The translations under genes were made by a program, and so were the position numbers. Positions 54,641 through 64,000 of a DNA stretch of 64,000 nucleotides are shown here, piece after piece. The notes beneath the pieces are model-generated. The model did no database searches. It was not told the DNA's origin and saw only the letters and a list, made by a program, of their open reading frames with translations. The stretch lies in NCBI GenBank assembly GCA_965112735.1, contig OZ218961.1, forward strand, positions 1,674,001 through 1,738,000, in the 5' to 3' direction. The stretch comes from Phaeosaccion multiseriatum (lineage: Eukaryota; Ochrophyta, other classes). How positions within the stretch are numbered: the stretch's first letter is position 1; each line of letters begins with the position of its first letter.

Positions 54641-56368
54641 ATGGCATCAGCCCTGGGTGGCGGAGAGTCTCCTTTTGGGATTCACGATGACCTGATGAAG
54701 GCCGAGGCTCCCTCGGATCCTGGATCGCTCGCCAACCTGATCCAAGAGCTGAAGGATCGGGGGAGAGGCTGTGTGGCGTCTAAGCAGTACCGAGCGGCGG
54801 AGATGCTCTACGGAAAGGGCCTTGAGATGAAGCCTGATGCCATTCTCTACAGCAATCGTGCTCTGGCTCGTCTCAGCCAAAACAAGCACGCAGAGGCCCT
54901 CGAAGACTCAAATGCAGCCATCAAGCTCGACAGCACGTATGCAAAAGCCTTTTACCGTAAGGTATGGGTAGGGCAGTGATGCTGCTGCACTGACATGAGT
55001 GCACTGTCTAACTGTTCACGCATTGCGGGGCCTCCCACCTACCCACGCGCAGGCCCAAGCTTGTTTAAAGCTCAAGCGCCCAGTGGAGGCTGTGAGGGCG
55101 GTGGAGGCAGGCATGGAGGTGGCACCTGCTAAGGAGCAGAAGGCGATGAAGGAGCTCCTGGACAAGGCGATTCAGGCTGCAGACCAGGCCGCCAGGAAGG
55201 GCAAAGCAGACACTCCGAGTCCCTCCAGCACGCCGTCCATGTCTCCGGTGCAAAAGTCGCCCAAGAAGGTCTCTTCTTCAGTATCAAAGAACGCTGCGGA
55301 AGGCGGGAAGGCGGAAGGTGGTGCTGCTGCTGACGACAGCGACAACGAGGACGAAGCGCCGCTGTCGGGGGTGAGGGGCTACAAGAAGAAGGACGACGGG
55401 CGCGTCACCACGTACTTTAACAATGACTTGACAGAGGAAGCAAAAGCGCTGATTGGAGGTACGTGACACGCAAGAATCAAATTGCAGGCGTTGTGTGTAG
55501 CCGCGGTGGCAGTGACGCTCTGCTCGCGCCCTCCCTCCCTCAGACATCGCCCCGAAGCGCATCGCTACCGAATCCCCTCCCCCCCCGCAGAGCGGTGTGG
55601 CAGTGCCCTCCAAGACCTCTGCTTGGAACAAAGCAGGCACTTGGGAGGAGAAAGGTGAGTATGAGAGTGAAGAGAGTAAGAGAGGAAGGCGTTCGTTCCT
55701 TGCCCCAGAGACCAGGAAGGCCAGCACCTGAACGCCCTCCTCGCTACTGCCCCCCTCCTCATCTCACGCAGACTGCACCAACCAGTGCATTGAGATGCTT
55801 CGGGAAAAGCTGACAGGGGTGTCGTGTGGGGTGCCGGACAGCACGAGCAGTGATAGTGGGCCCGTGGATATTGTGGTGTCCAAGGTTAGCAACATCAAGG
55901 TAGGTCGTGGGGGGGAGGGCAGTCAGCCAACTATTGAGGCACTCTCCGTTTCATAGATACGTCCTCCGTACTCCCACGATACTCCCACGCTTAAACTCTC
56001 TTTCCTTTCTCGGGCTCTCTCTCCCTTTCCTGCCCCCCCTTCCCCCCTCTGTACCTCTCTCCCTCTAGGGCGATGCTCAAATCACGCACAGTCGGGGAAA
56101 GCGGCGCTGCCTCTTTGACTTTTCGCTGGACGTGGAGTGGAAGGCAGAGCTGTCGTGCGGGACGATCGAGGGCAAGCTTCACTATCCTGATATATCCTAC
56201 GGCTGCGACGGCGAGTACGAGGCACAGCTCACCGCCAACGACAAGAATCCGGCGGCAGCGAGTTCGTTTGTGGGTGAAAACATCCGACGCTCAGAGGGGA
56301 AGCTACAAGCAGCCCTGGCCGCGGCGCTCGATCAGTTCACCGCAGACTTTGTTGCGCTGCCGTACTAA
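54641..56368 (+). CDS. TPR-Aha1 fusion, predicted Hsp90 co-chaperone
   Basis: Five phase-compatible exons (54641-54961, 55053-55458, 55544-55654, 55772-55899, 56069-56368), 421 residues; start is the ATG at 54641. The N-terminal third has TPR motifs at about 29-140 with Hsp90/Hsp70 clamp-type residues (YSNRAL, KAFYRKA). A Lys/Ser-rich and acidic linker follows. The C-terminal part matches the Aha1 N-terminal domain: SAWNKAGTWEEKDCTNQC, VSKVSNIKGDAQITHSRGKR, LFDFSLDVEWKAEL, EGKLHYPDIS, FTADFVALPY. Aha1-N binds the Hsp90 middle domain and stimulates its ATPase; TPR clamps bind the EEVD tail. Joining them would let one protein grip both sites. The usual Aha1 C-terminal (AHSA1) domain is absent. 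Confidence 0.85.
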
Positions 56369-56539
56369 GACAGGGTATGCGTGTTTATGAGTTTATGATG
56401 GCTCACATTCAATCAACACAGACACATCTAAAGTTGTTGCGTTTGAGTGGAGAGGAAGACCGGACCGGACCCCGAGAATCTCTTGTCGGGCCGTGTCACG
56501 ATGCAACCCAGCGACGGCCACCTCCCTCCCTTTCTAAGG

Positions 56540-59500
56540 CTACCGCTCCAGGCTGTTGACGAAGTGGCTCTCGTTGGCAAGGAAGGACGCAATGACGGCC
56601 CTGCCCTTCTCAAGCCGATCCAGCTCCTGCTTTACATCCACGCAGGCACGCACCGCGCCACCGCCAGCAGTCGCCGCCGCCGCCGCCGTCCCGAGATTGA
56701 AGCCCGATGGAACCTTCCAAGCCAAGTCCACTTTCAGCAAATCGTCGCTCACCGTGTGCAGAGACAAGTGCGGCACGTTTGCTGCTGCCAGAGCTTCAAT
56801 CTCGTACCTCACCTCCCCCAGAGAGGCCTCCCCAAGGGCCTTCCTCGCGGCCTCCACGCCTGTGTTGGCCATGCGTTGCTCCTGCCCCGCCTTGGGGCCC
56901 CTGCTGCTCGCCCACTTGCCCTGATGTCTGCCTGTGTGCGGCTTGCTGTTGTTGCCGTGCAGCAGCGCGGCCTTCTGGACCACCCTATCCACTCCCCGCT
57001 GCACCTGCAAGGCCAGTGGCACGTCCCCCCTGGACCCGCCGCCGTACAAGTAGTGCTGCTGCTGGTTCTGTTGCTGCGACGACGCGGCTGCTGAGCTGAG
57101 CCCGGTCTCCAGCAACAGCCGGAGCCTTCTTGCCTCGCCTTTCTCAAGCAACACGTCCGTTCTTGCCTTGGCGATAGCGAGGCGGTCTGCTTCCGAGCGG
57201 CGCTGACTCTGCTCCGCCTCCTGCACCTGCGTGGCGAGGTTCCTCTTGGCGGCAAGGGCCTCGCTCATGAGGCTCTGCCCCTCCTTGTGCACACGCTGAG
57301 CCTCCCTTGTGGCGTCTTGCCCCTGCCGCTTTTGCCGCTCCACCTCCTCTACGGTTTCCGCGAGTGCCAAGGCCTGTCGCTGCAGCCTCTCCCTCCCTTC
57401 TTCAATGTCCCTTCTCGCCTGCTCCAGCTCGGCCCGGCTGCGCTCTGCCTCTCGCAAGTCAGTCCTGGCCGTGGCGACTCTCCCCTCAAACACCTCGACA
57501 TCTCTCTGTAGGGCATCTCTAGCCCTCTGCAGGCGATCGCTCTCCTCCTGCAGCCTCTTGTCCCTCGCCTGCTCGCGCTGGACGGAGGCCTCTTGTGCGG
57601 CCTCGAAGGAGCTCTGGGCAAGGCTGAGGCGGGCCTGCTGCTCTTCGAGCTGAGTGAAGCAGAAGGGATCAAGTAGGTTAGAGGCGCAGCGAAGAGGGGC
57701 ACGATGCGAGCAGAGGAGAGAGAAGAGTGGGAAAGAGCTACTTCAGCGGACTGCCGCCTGCGCTTTCGCCTTGGTAGTGCAGCACACACGACATACTCGC
57801 TCGGCTGATCAAGCGGCTCCTTCTCGTCGTACACGCACCTGTGCCTTGCCCACGCCCAGCTCCTGCAGCGTCCTCGCCTTGTCCTGCTCGAGAGTGGCCC
57901 ACCTGTCCGCCAACCTCTTGCGCTCCAGCTCCAAGCCTTGGCGCATGCCCTCTCCTTCCCCCAGCAGCGAGGTCTGCAGGGCTTCTAGCCTCAGGTGTTC
58001 TTGTCTGAGCCGCTCCCTCTCATCCCCGTTCTGGCCCCTCAGGTTCCGCATGACCGTGTCCATAGTCGCCAGCACGCCTTGCAGCCGCTGCAGCTCGTTC
58101 TCTGCGGCGCCCTGTGTGGTGCGTGCGTGCTCTTCAAGCGTACCTACGAGCCTCTCTCTGGCCTCCATCTGGCTCGTCTGCGTCACCTCTACCGCCTCAC
58201 TCCGTGCCTGCATTTGCGTCTGCAGCAGTCTGAGCGCCCCCGCACTGCCCTGAATTTGCGTGGCGAGATCGCTGAGGACGTTAGCGTCTGCGGCTCTCCT
58301 CTTTGCGGTGCTGAGCTCTTCTAGGTGTACTCGCTTCACCGCAGCAATAGCTTCCTGGTGGGCCTCTTCCCGAATGGCTTGCTCAGACACATACTTCTCC
58401 TCAGCCTAAAGTGAGTGAAACGAAGAGGAAGACGGAGAGGTCGTGAGGGCGAGAGCGCAGAGCTTCACGACGAGACCCCATCGGCTGCATCGTATTCTAT
58501 GCGCCGCTCACTCACCTGCGCCAGCTGCTGCTGCAGCGTCTTGTGCTCTTGCAGCAGCTCCTCCCCGTGCCTGATCTCCAGCTGCGACTTCTCCTCTCGG
58601 AGGCGGCTGCAGCACTGAAAACGGGAAAAGGGGAAACGAGGGCACACAAACGGGGGCTCGGGGTTTATGTTTGCATCCAGACGAAGGCGCTTCATTCCAA
58701 TGTGCGTGGCCCAGTGGACCGGGTCCGCCCTCCTCACCCCTCTTCCCTCCTCGCTCACCTCCTCTAGCTCGGTGACTCGTCTGCGGGCTGCCTCGAGCTC
58801 CTTCTCCAGTGCCGCCGCCCTCTCCTCCTGCTTCCCCTCTTGCGTGCTCTGCAGCGCTGCAGTAAGGCTCAACACTTGCGCTGAGTATTCAGTTGCAGCG
58901 GCTGCTGCTGCTGCCGCCACGGTTGCGGCTTCTGCTCCACTGCTGTTGACGTCGTCTGTCAGGCCGGACGTGCCTGCCCCCCCCTGCCCCCCCTCCCCCT
59001 GACTCTTCAATGCCGAGCTCTTACGACGGGCGGTAGCGGAGTCCTTCTGCTTGGCACGCTTGCTCGTCGGTAGCAGAGCGCGCTTCCCCGAGGGGGTGGT
59101 GTCCTCCAAGGCCGGCGTGTGGGCCACAGAGAGCCCCAAGCTTCTTCGGGGTCTCCTCTCCACTGTGCTGGCGTCGCCCAGCGCCCCCTTGGCATCCCCT
59201 TCTACGACTGCGCTCCTCCTCCGGGTCACTGCATCTGCAGCGGGAAAGTAGCCCGCGCCCCCTCCTCCCTGCTCCTGCGGCTCGTCTGCTTCGTCCTCCT
59301 CGTCTAAGCCCAGCGCGGCATCTTGAGCCCTCTTTCCGAGAGCGTTGAGCCCGCCCGGCGCATCATCGTCCTCATCGGATGAGTCGAAGCCCAAGATGGC
59401 AGCCGCAGACGCTGACAAGCCAGCTGTGAGTCCTCCGACTGCGACAGTACTTGGCCTCCTCCCCGCACCTGGAGCAGGAGCAGCCGAGAGACCAAGACTC

Positions 59501-60846
59501 AGGGAGGACCGTCTCTCCTTCGTAACGGCCACGGTTCCGGCTGACGGTTCATAGCGAGGGGTCTCCTCCTCCTCCTCCACTTTGTGCACTTTGGTGTCCC
59601 GCTGGGGCGGCGCTTTGTTGTCGTCACTGTCGCTAAAGCCTGGAAGATCCAGCAGCTCGTCGCTTAGCTGCTCCTCTTCCGGCTTCTGCTGCTGCTGCTG
59701 CGGCGGCTCCTTCTTTTCTATGGAGGTATCTCCCGACACGTCCAGGGCGCTGCTCGGCCTGCTCCCCCCGAGAGGCCTCCTGCGCCCCGCAAATCCAGTG
59801 CCCATCCCAGCCGCAGGCTCATTACCCCCCCTGCTGCCCGACACCTCGTCCTGCTGCTGCTGCTGCTGTTGCTCCTGGTGCTCCGCCCCCCCCCGCGGGG
59901 ATGCAGGAGGCGTGGCTTTTGTAAAGACATTCTCAGGGTTCCTCCCCACCCCCAACCGCGGCGATCGAGAGGCTGAGGTGGACCTCTCCCTCGTGGGCCT
60001 CCGAGCTCGCGGGGGGCTGGGAGCCGTCACAATGACCGGGTCAGGCCGAGGAGGGCTGCGATGGCTGCTCCCGCCTACTGCGTCCTCCGTCATTCGCAGA
60101 ATATCGTCTGGGTCAAAGTCGGTGGGGCTAGTGACAGCGCTTCTACTTCTGCGTCTGCCTCTCTGAGGACCTGCTGGAATGCTGACAGCCTCCTCCTCCA
60201 GCTGCTGCTGCTGTTGCTGGGCAGTTGTCCTCCTTCCTTGTGGCTGCATAGAGGACACTGTTGCCTCTGTGGACAGCGTAGGCTCGGGACTCTGCCCTGC
60301 AATCACTGCAGTAGTCGTTTTCGGGAATGTGGCTCCTCCAAGCTTCTTTGCAAAGCCGAAGGAGTCGTCAGACGCAACGGATGCAGCGCCCTCGTCCCAC
60401 CCCCTTTGGTTCTTAGCGGCATCTCCCAAGGCCCCCGAGAACATGTAATCATCGTCATAAGCCTCCTTCTTGCTGCTGCTGTTGCCGCTCCCCTTTCCAC
60501 GACCATCTTCTTCCACACTTACAGACAAATCCTGACCGTTCGGCGAGCTGGAGTCTCCACCTCTTCTGCGGCTACTGCTCAACACGCTCGTGTCGCTTCC
60601 CTTTCTGCTCTTGACGCTTCGCTCTCCTTTCTCCTTTTCTCTCTCTTTTTTCTTCTTCTTCTTCTTTTTCTTCTTTTGACTGCTGCTCTTGCCGTCTCCT
60701 GCTCCTTTTCCCGTCGACTCGGCATCCCAGTCGTCTCCATCATCCTCCCCCTCCTCCCTCCCTCCCACCCGGAAGCTAATATCCTTCGGGGCTGATGGCT
60801 TACCTAGAGGGATCAGGCCCCCTGAAAGCGTGGACGGTTGTGCCAT
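56540..60846 (-). CDS. FBF1: FBF1-like transition-fibre protein
   Basis: Four phase-0 exons: 60846-58759, 58614-58516, 58405-57839, 57649-56540; 1287 residues. The N-terminal 600 residues are disordered, with short acidic motifs typical of FBF1 (DELLDLPGFSDSDD, AAILGFDSSDEDDD), a polylysine stretch, and Gln runs. The remainder is coiled coil. The C-terminus has FBF1-like features: LERKRLADRWATLEQDKA and, near the end, a helix finishing IASFLANESHFVNSLE, resembling the FLE...FFLETL close of animal FBF1. FBF1 sits on distal appendages/transition fibres and gates entry of intraflagellar transport. The match is by motif and layout, so moderate. It is convergent with TPR-Aha1 (171 bp). Confidence 0.6.
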
Positions 60847-61364
60847 TTAACCCGAGCCTCCATGCATCAGTAGCTGGGAAAGAAGGGAGAAGTGGAACGT
60901 CAGAGGTGATATCCAGTCAAGAAAGAGGGTGAAACATGCGGCGGGGAAATCCCTGAGTCAGGAGCTTCTACTAGGGGAAGGAGAGGGGGATTATACATAG
61001 GAAGGAGAGGGGGCGGGCGGGATACGGGAAATGATAAAACGGGCGTATCACCAACTGGTCAACTTCTCTCATTTTTTTTTCCATTCCCTCCTTTCCCCTT
61101 CCCCAATTGGGCCGTTCTTATTAACCTTCCACACTCACACTCGCGCACACACACTTCCAGTTTCATTTTATAAGGTCTTTCCGTCTTTCCTATCTTCAAT
61201 ACTGTGTGAATAGAGAAAGGGAAAGGAAGGGGAAGAGAAGATCAAGGAAGGGCATCACACGGGGGGCAAAGAGGGAGTGAGGAAGACAGCATAATCCAGG
61301 AACAAGTGGATCACACGGGCGGAAAATAGGGTGAGAGTGAGGGAGTTCCCTCCCTATCTCTCTC

Positions 61365-61398
<34 letters not shown>

Positions 61399-61441
61399 CC
61401 TCTCTCTCTGTCGCCGGGGGGTGAGGAGAGGACCAATCGGG
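60847..61441. promoter_or_regulatory. Divergent promoter FBF1 / RhaT-like, with CT microsatellite
   Basis: 595 bp, including GGAAGGAGAGGGGG-type purine blocks near 60975-61010, a T8 run at 61072-61079, and a CT repeat at about 61359-61409 in the probable 5' UTR of the transporter. An in-frame GTG-led extension through the CT tract is not accepted as coding. Confidence 0.55.
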
Positions 61442-62949
61442 ATGGCCGTGGGCGAGCAGATCCTCGGGGTGGTGTTCTGCCTGGTGGGAGGCGTTCTCAA
61501 CTCCACATGGCCCTTATTCACCAACCTCAAGGCACCAAGGATTATCCGTATTTGCACGGAGGAGGGATGGCACTTTGAGAATGTTTGGCTCGTTTTTAGC
61601 GTGGCCTTTGCGGGTCTCAATGCGGTGTACTGCATCGGCGTGCTGGGCTTTGATATCATCAGGGAGAATTACAGGGAGGCTTCAACGCTGGACTTTAGTC
61701 TGTTGTGCTGTTTTTCGTTCGCATGGGGGCTCGGAACGCTCGGCTTCTCTTTGGCTGTCGCACTTTTAGGCGCGGTCGGCAACGCATTAGTTATGTCCCT
61801 TCTGGTGGTTATCGGCACGCTTCTCCCTCTGATCGTGGATGATCTGGACGAAGTTACGTCTGCTGCTTCGCTCACCACACTGTTTGGAGTCGCTCTGGCT
61901 GTGCTTGGTTTTACGTCATCCGCCTACTCGAGCTGGCTCAGGGATTCTGCAAGATTAAGGGCAAAGTCGCTGGACCATGAGTCCTCGCCCTCATTCGCCG
62001 CTCGCAGCGCGCTAGTGCAGCAGCAGGAGGAGGGCGAGCCCTACACTTCTTGTGTAGCTTCTGTCGACGCTCTCGATAGAGGAGATGGATTGCAGCAAGA
62101 CGAGACCAAGAGTCCTTCTCCCCATACCGGGAAGTCTAATTTCTTGGTCGGATTGCTTGTTAGCGTCGTAGCAGCGGTGGCTAGCTCCATGCTTCAGGCC
62201 GCATTCGTGTTTGGTGGACCCCTGATAGACTATGCCGAAGAGGAGCAAGGCGAAAAGGAAGTGTGGAGCTCGCTAGTGGTCTGGCTCATGGCCTTCTCGC
62301 TGTGCGGCTTGTTCAACATCATTTACGCCGCGTACCTGCTCTCGACTCGAGGTACCTGGAACAGATACAAGGCCGTCTACATGGGGAGAAGAGGGTCCTT
62401 AAAAACAAAGTTAATGGTGTTCCAAACGAGCATCATGGCCAGGTAAAGTAGGGTGGGGCTGAGGTCAAAAAGGAGGAGAGGGGCCGGCTTTTGCCTTTTC
62501 CGTGTGCCTTTGATGTGTGTGTATGCACGAGTCGTGAACTGTGGCGGGGCCTTTTCAACCACCAAACAACTGCCTCCCCCCCCCTCTCCCACTCTCTCTC
62601 GTCTCTCCCCCAGCTTTTTCGTAGCGCATATACACTTCTACGGCGTGGCTCAGTTCCTATTCGGGGATCTGGGGAGCGTCATTGCCTGGCCCTTAATCAT
62701 GTCTAGCACAGTGTTGAGCGGACAGGTGAGGAAGGAAGAAAGGAAGGAAGGAAGGAAGGAAGGTATCTGCAAAGTCACACACATTACGTACTCACATCCT
62801 CCTTTGCTCACACCCCGCAGGTGTGGGGTATTGTGTACTTCAAGGAGCTGAAGCACGCAGGCAATCGAGCGAAACGAGTCAATGTGCTTGCCATCGCCCT
62901 CCTTCTTACGGCGGTGACCGTCATCGCAATCGCAGGCATCGTTTTGTAA
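61442..62949 (+). CDS. RhaT-like drug/metabolite-superfamily transporter
   Basis: Three phase-compatible exons (61442-62442, 62614-62725, 62821-62949), 413 residues from ATG 61442. About ten hydrophobic helices. Features shared with RhaT-type sugar symporters: N-terminal GVVFCLVGGVLNSTWPLFTN, WHFENVWLVFSVAFAGLN, and the last helices VIAWPLIMSSTVLSGQVWGI and YFKELKHAGNRAK. A polar loop of about 70 residues divides the two five-helix halves. Likely exchanges a small sugar or metabolite across a plasma or organelle membrane; the substrate cannot be read. The third intron border is preceded by an AAGG repeat (about 62738-62763). Confidence 0.6.
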
Positions 62950-63038
62950 GCGCAATAGTTTTAGCCCAAGATTGACATATTCCGATTATTGCCTGTCGCG
63001 TTACTTCTAACATGTCCAGCCCAGTCGGGGTGTTGCCG

Positions 63039-64000
63039 CTAAGTCGCACCATCCCCCTCCGCCGCCTCCCCACCTCCTTCTTCGGCGGCCGCCTCTACTG
63101 TCTGCTCGACAGGCTCGACGCTGTCCTCCCCCGGCTCCTCTTGCTCTTGCTGTGCTGCTGCTTCTTCTTCCTGCGATGGCGGCGCCCCTTCCACATGCGC
63201 TTGCTCGCTTCCTACCACCCCCTCAGCTTCCACCCCCGCCTGTTCCGCCACCACAGCTTCCTCTGTCTCCCCCTCCTTCGCCTTATCCTTCTCCGTCTTC
63301 GCCTCCTCCGTTTTCACCGGCGCCTCCGCATCCCCTTCTGCGGACAGCTCAGTACCCCCTTCTCCTTCTTCCGCCCGCATGACCGGCGCCGGCGCCTGCT
63401 CCGCGGTGGGGTCTTTTCCTTCCGCGAGCCTGACGAGTGCCTGGCACACGGCGTGTCCGGCGATGGCGTCGAGTGCCGCGTCTCGCACCCTCTCCTCGCG
63501 CATGCGACTGATCGTCTCCTCCAGCGCATCTGCAGCAGGGCTCGAAACCTCCCCCCTCTTCTGCTCCTCCTCCATGTGCACGGCCATTCGCAGCTCTCGG
63601 ATGAGCTCTTGCCTGCGGTCTTTGCCTTCGAAGATGGCGTTCTGAATGGCCCTTCCTCGGAGCAGGCGCTGCAATAGCAGCAACGCCTGGAACTTGGCCT
63701 GGCAGTGGACAGAGTAGAGAGGTGCAAATGGTGTTGAGAAAGAAGAGCCACGAACAACAAGAGAGCCCACCTGATAAGAGACACAAACAACAACCCACCT
63801 CTTCCTCTGGCCGGGCGGGCGGGTCCACTCGCGGAGTCTGTGGTCTCTCTCTTCGCGCGTTGGTGGTATTCCTCGTGGTGCTCCCCAGGTCCACCCCAAG
63901 CCCCCCCGCAGAGACCGGATTGCTGCCCCCGCCGCCCAGCCCCCCCGCGCCGCCGCCTCCGCCCACCGTACCCGTCTCTCCTCCTCGGCCGTGCATACTC
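63039..64000 (-). CDS. CFAP91: CFAP91-like flagellar radial-spoke protein (C-terminal part)
   Basis: The gene continues past the window end. Exons seen: 64000-63799 (in frame RRERPQTPRVDPPARPEEE at its end) and 63698-63039, phase 0. The junction gives AKFQALLLLQRLLRGRAIQN and AIFEGKDRRQELIRELR, the conserved helix of CFAP91/MAATS1, a calmodulin-associated spoke protein at the base of radial spokes. After it lie further helices and a Glu/Ala-rich acidic tail to the stop at 63039. The reading frame of the upstream exon was chosen because only that frame is in phase. Convergent with the transporter gene (89 bp). Confidence 0.6.
   Translation of the reverse strand, partial: VCTAEEERRVRWAEAAARGGWAAGAAIRSLRGGLGWTWGAPRGIPPTREERDHRLREWTRPPGQRKRWVVVCVSYQVGSLVVRGSSFSTPFAPLYSVHCQAKFQALLLLQRLLRGRAIQNAIFEGKDRRQELIRELRMAVHMEEEQKRGEVSSPAADALEETISRMREERVRDAALDAIAGHAVCQALVRLAEGKDPTAEQAPAPVMRAEEGEGGTELSAEGDAEAPVKTEEAKTEKDKAKEGETEEAVVAEQAGVEAEGVVGSEQAHVEGAPPSQEEEAAAQQEQEEPGEDSVEPVEQTVEAAAEEGGGEAAEGDGAT

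Noticed and set aside
1-64000. tRNA and rRNA genes
   Set aside because: No convincing B-box (GGTTCRANYCC) with matching acceptor stem and no rRNA-like stretch was found by eye; a covariance-model scan would be decisive.

Overview
The window is nuclear DNA of a eukaryote. Genes carry short (about 80-250 bp) GT-AG introns, and both strands are densely coded from about 21.6 kb onward. The gene set suggests a plastid-bearing, flagellum-capable stramenopile (heterokont) alga. A coiled-coil protein at 49.2 kb starts with a signal peptide ending in a Phe-containing cleavage motif (DAF|MAP) followed by a transit-like region, the bipartite plastid address of algae with red secondary plastids. A bacterial-type FtsZ carries a similar leader (CLAF). 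Proteins matching FBF1 (transition fibres) and CFAP91 (radial spoke) point to cilia or flagella. The exact genus is not readable; a eustigmatophyte or related heterokont is only a guess.

Layout. 1-21.6 kb is repeat-rich. A family of direct repeats (1-3.87 kb and 10.15-11.9 kb) is split by a complete, very young Ty3/gypsy chromovirus-type retrotransposon (3869-10151; LTRs identical by eye, 4-bp target duplication). Next come a large foldback structure (12.64-13.27 kb), a decayed second Ty3/gypsy element on the minus strand whose RNase H and integrase remnants are separated by about 3.3 kb of exon-like coiled-coil sequence (13.9-18.8 kb), and a small terminal-inverted-repeat element filled with a 31-bp array (20.4 kb). 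A relative of that element sits at 40.3 kb.

21.6-64 kb is gene-dense: a conserved uncharacterised membrane protein, a TMEM242-like protein, an N-terminal-motor kinesin with a 1.6-kb-residue coiled coil, XAP5/FAM50, a zinc-finger coiled-coil protein, Sec61 gamma, a VIT/CCC1 iron/manganese transporter, a giant SET-domain fusion, an XRCC4-like protein, a plastid coiled-coil protein, a Cu/Zn-SOD-fold protein without its full metal site, FtsZ, a TPR-Aha1 fusion co-chaperone, FBF1, a RhaT-like transporter and the C-terminal part of CFAP91. Many neighbours are divergent pairs with 300-600 bp shared promoters or convergent pairs only 20-200 bp apart.

The most striking gene (42792-47769) reads as one 1365-residue protein across eight phase-compatible exons: AWS-SET-postSET (H3K36-type methyltransferase), Tudor, KH, a two-box cyclin fold, a CDK12/CDK9-like kinase domain lacking catalytic residues, and an arginine-serine tail. 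It would combine the Set2 reader/writer and the transcription-elongation cyclin/CDK in a single chain.
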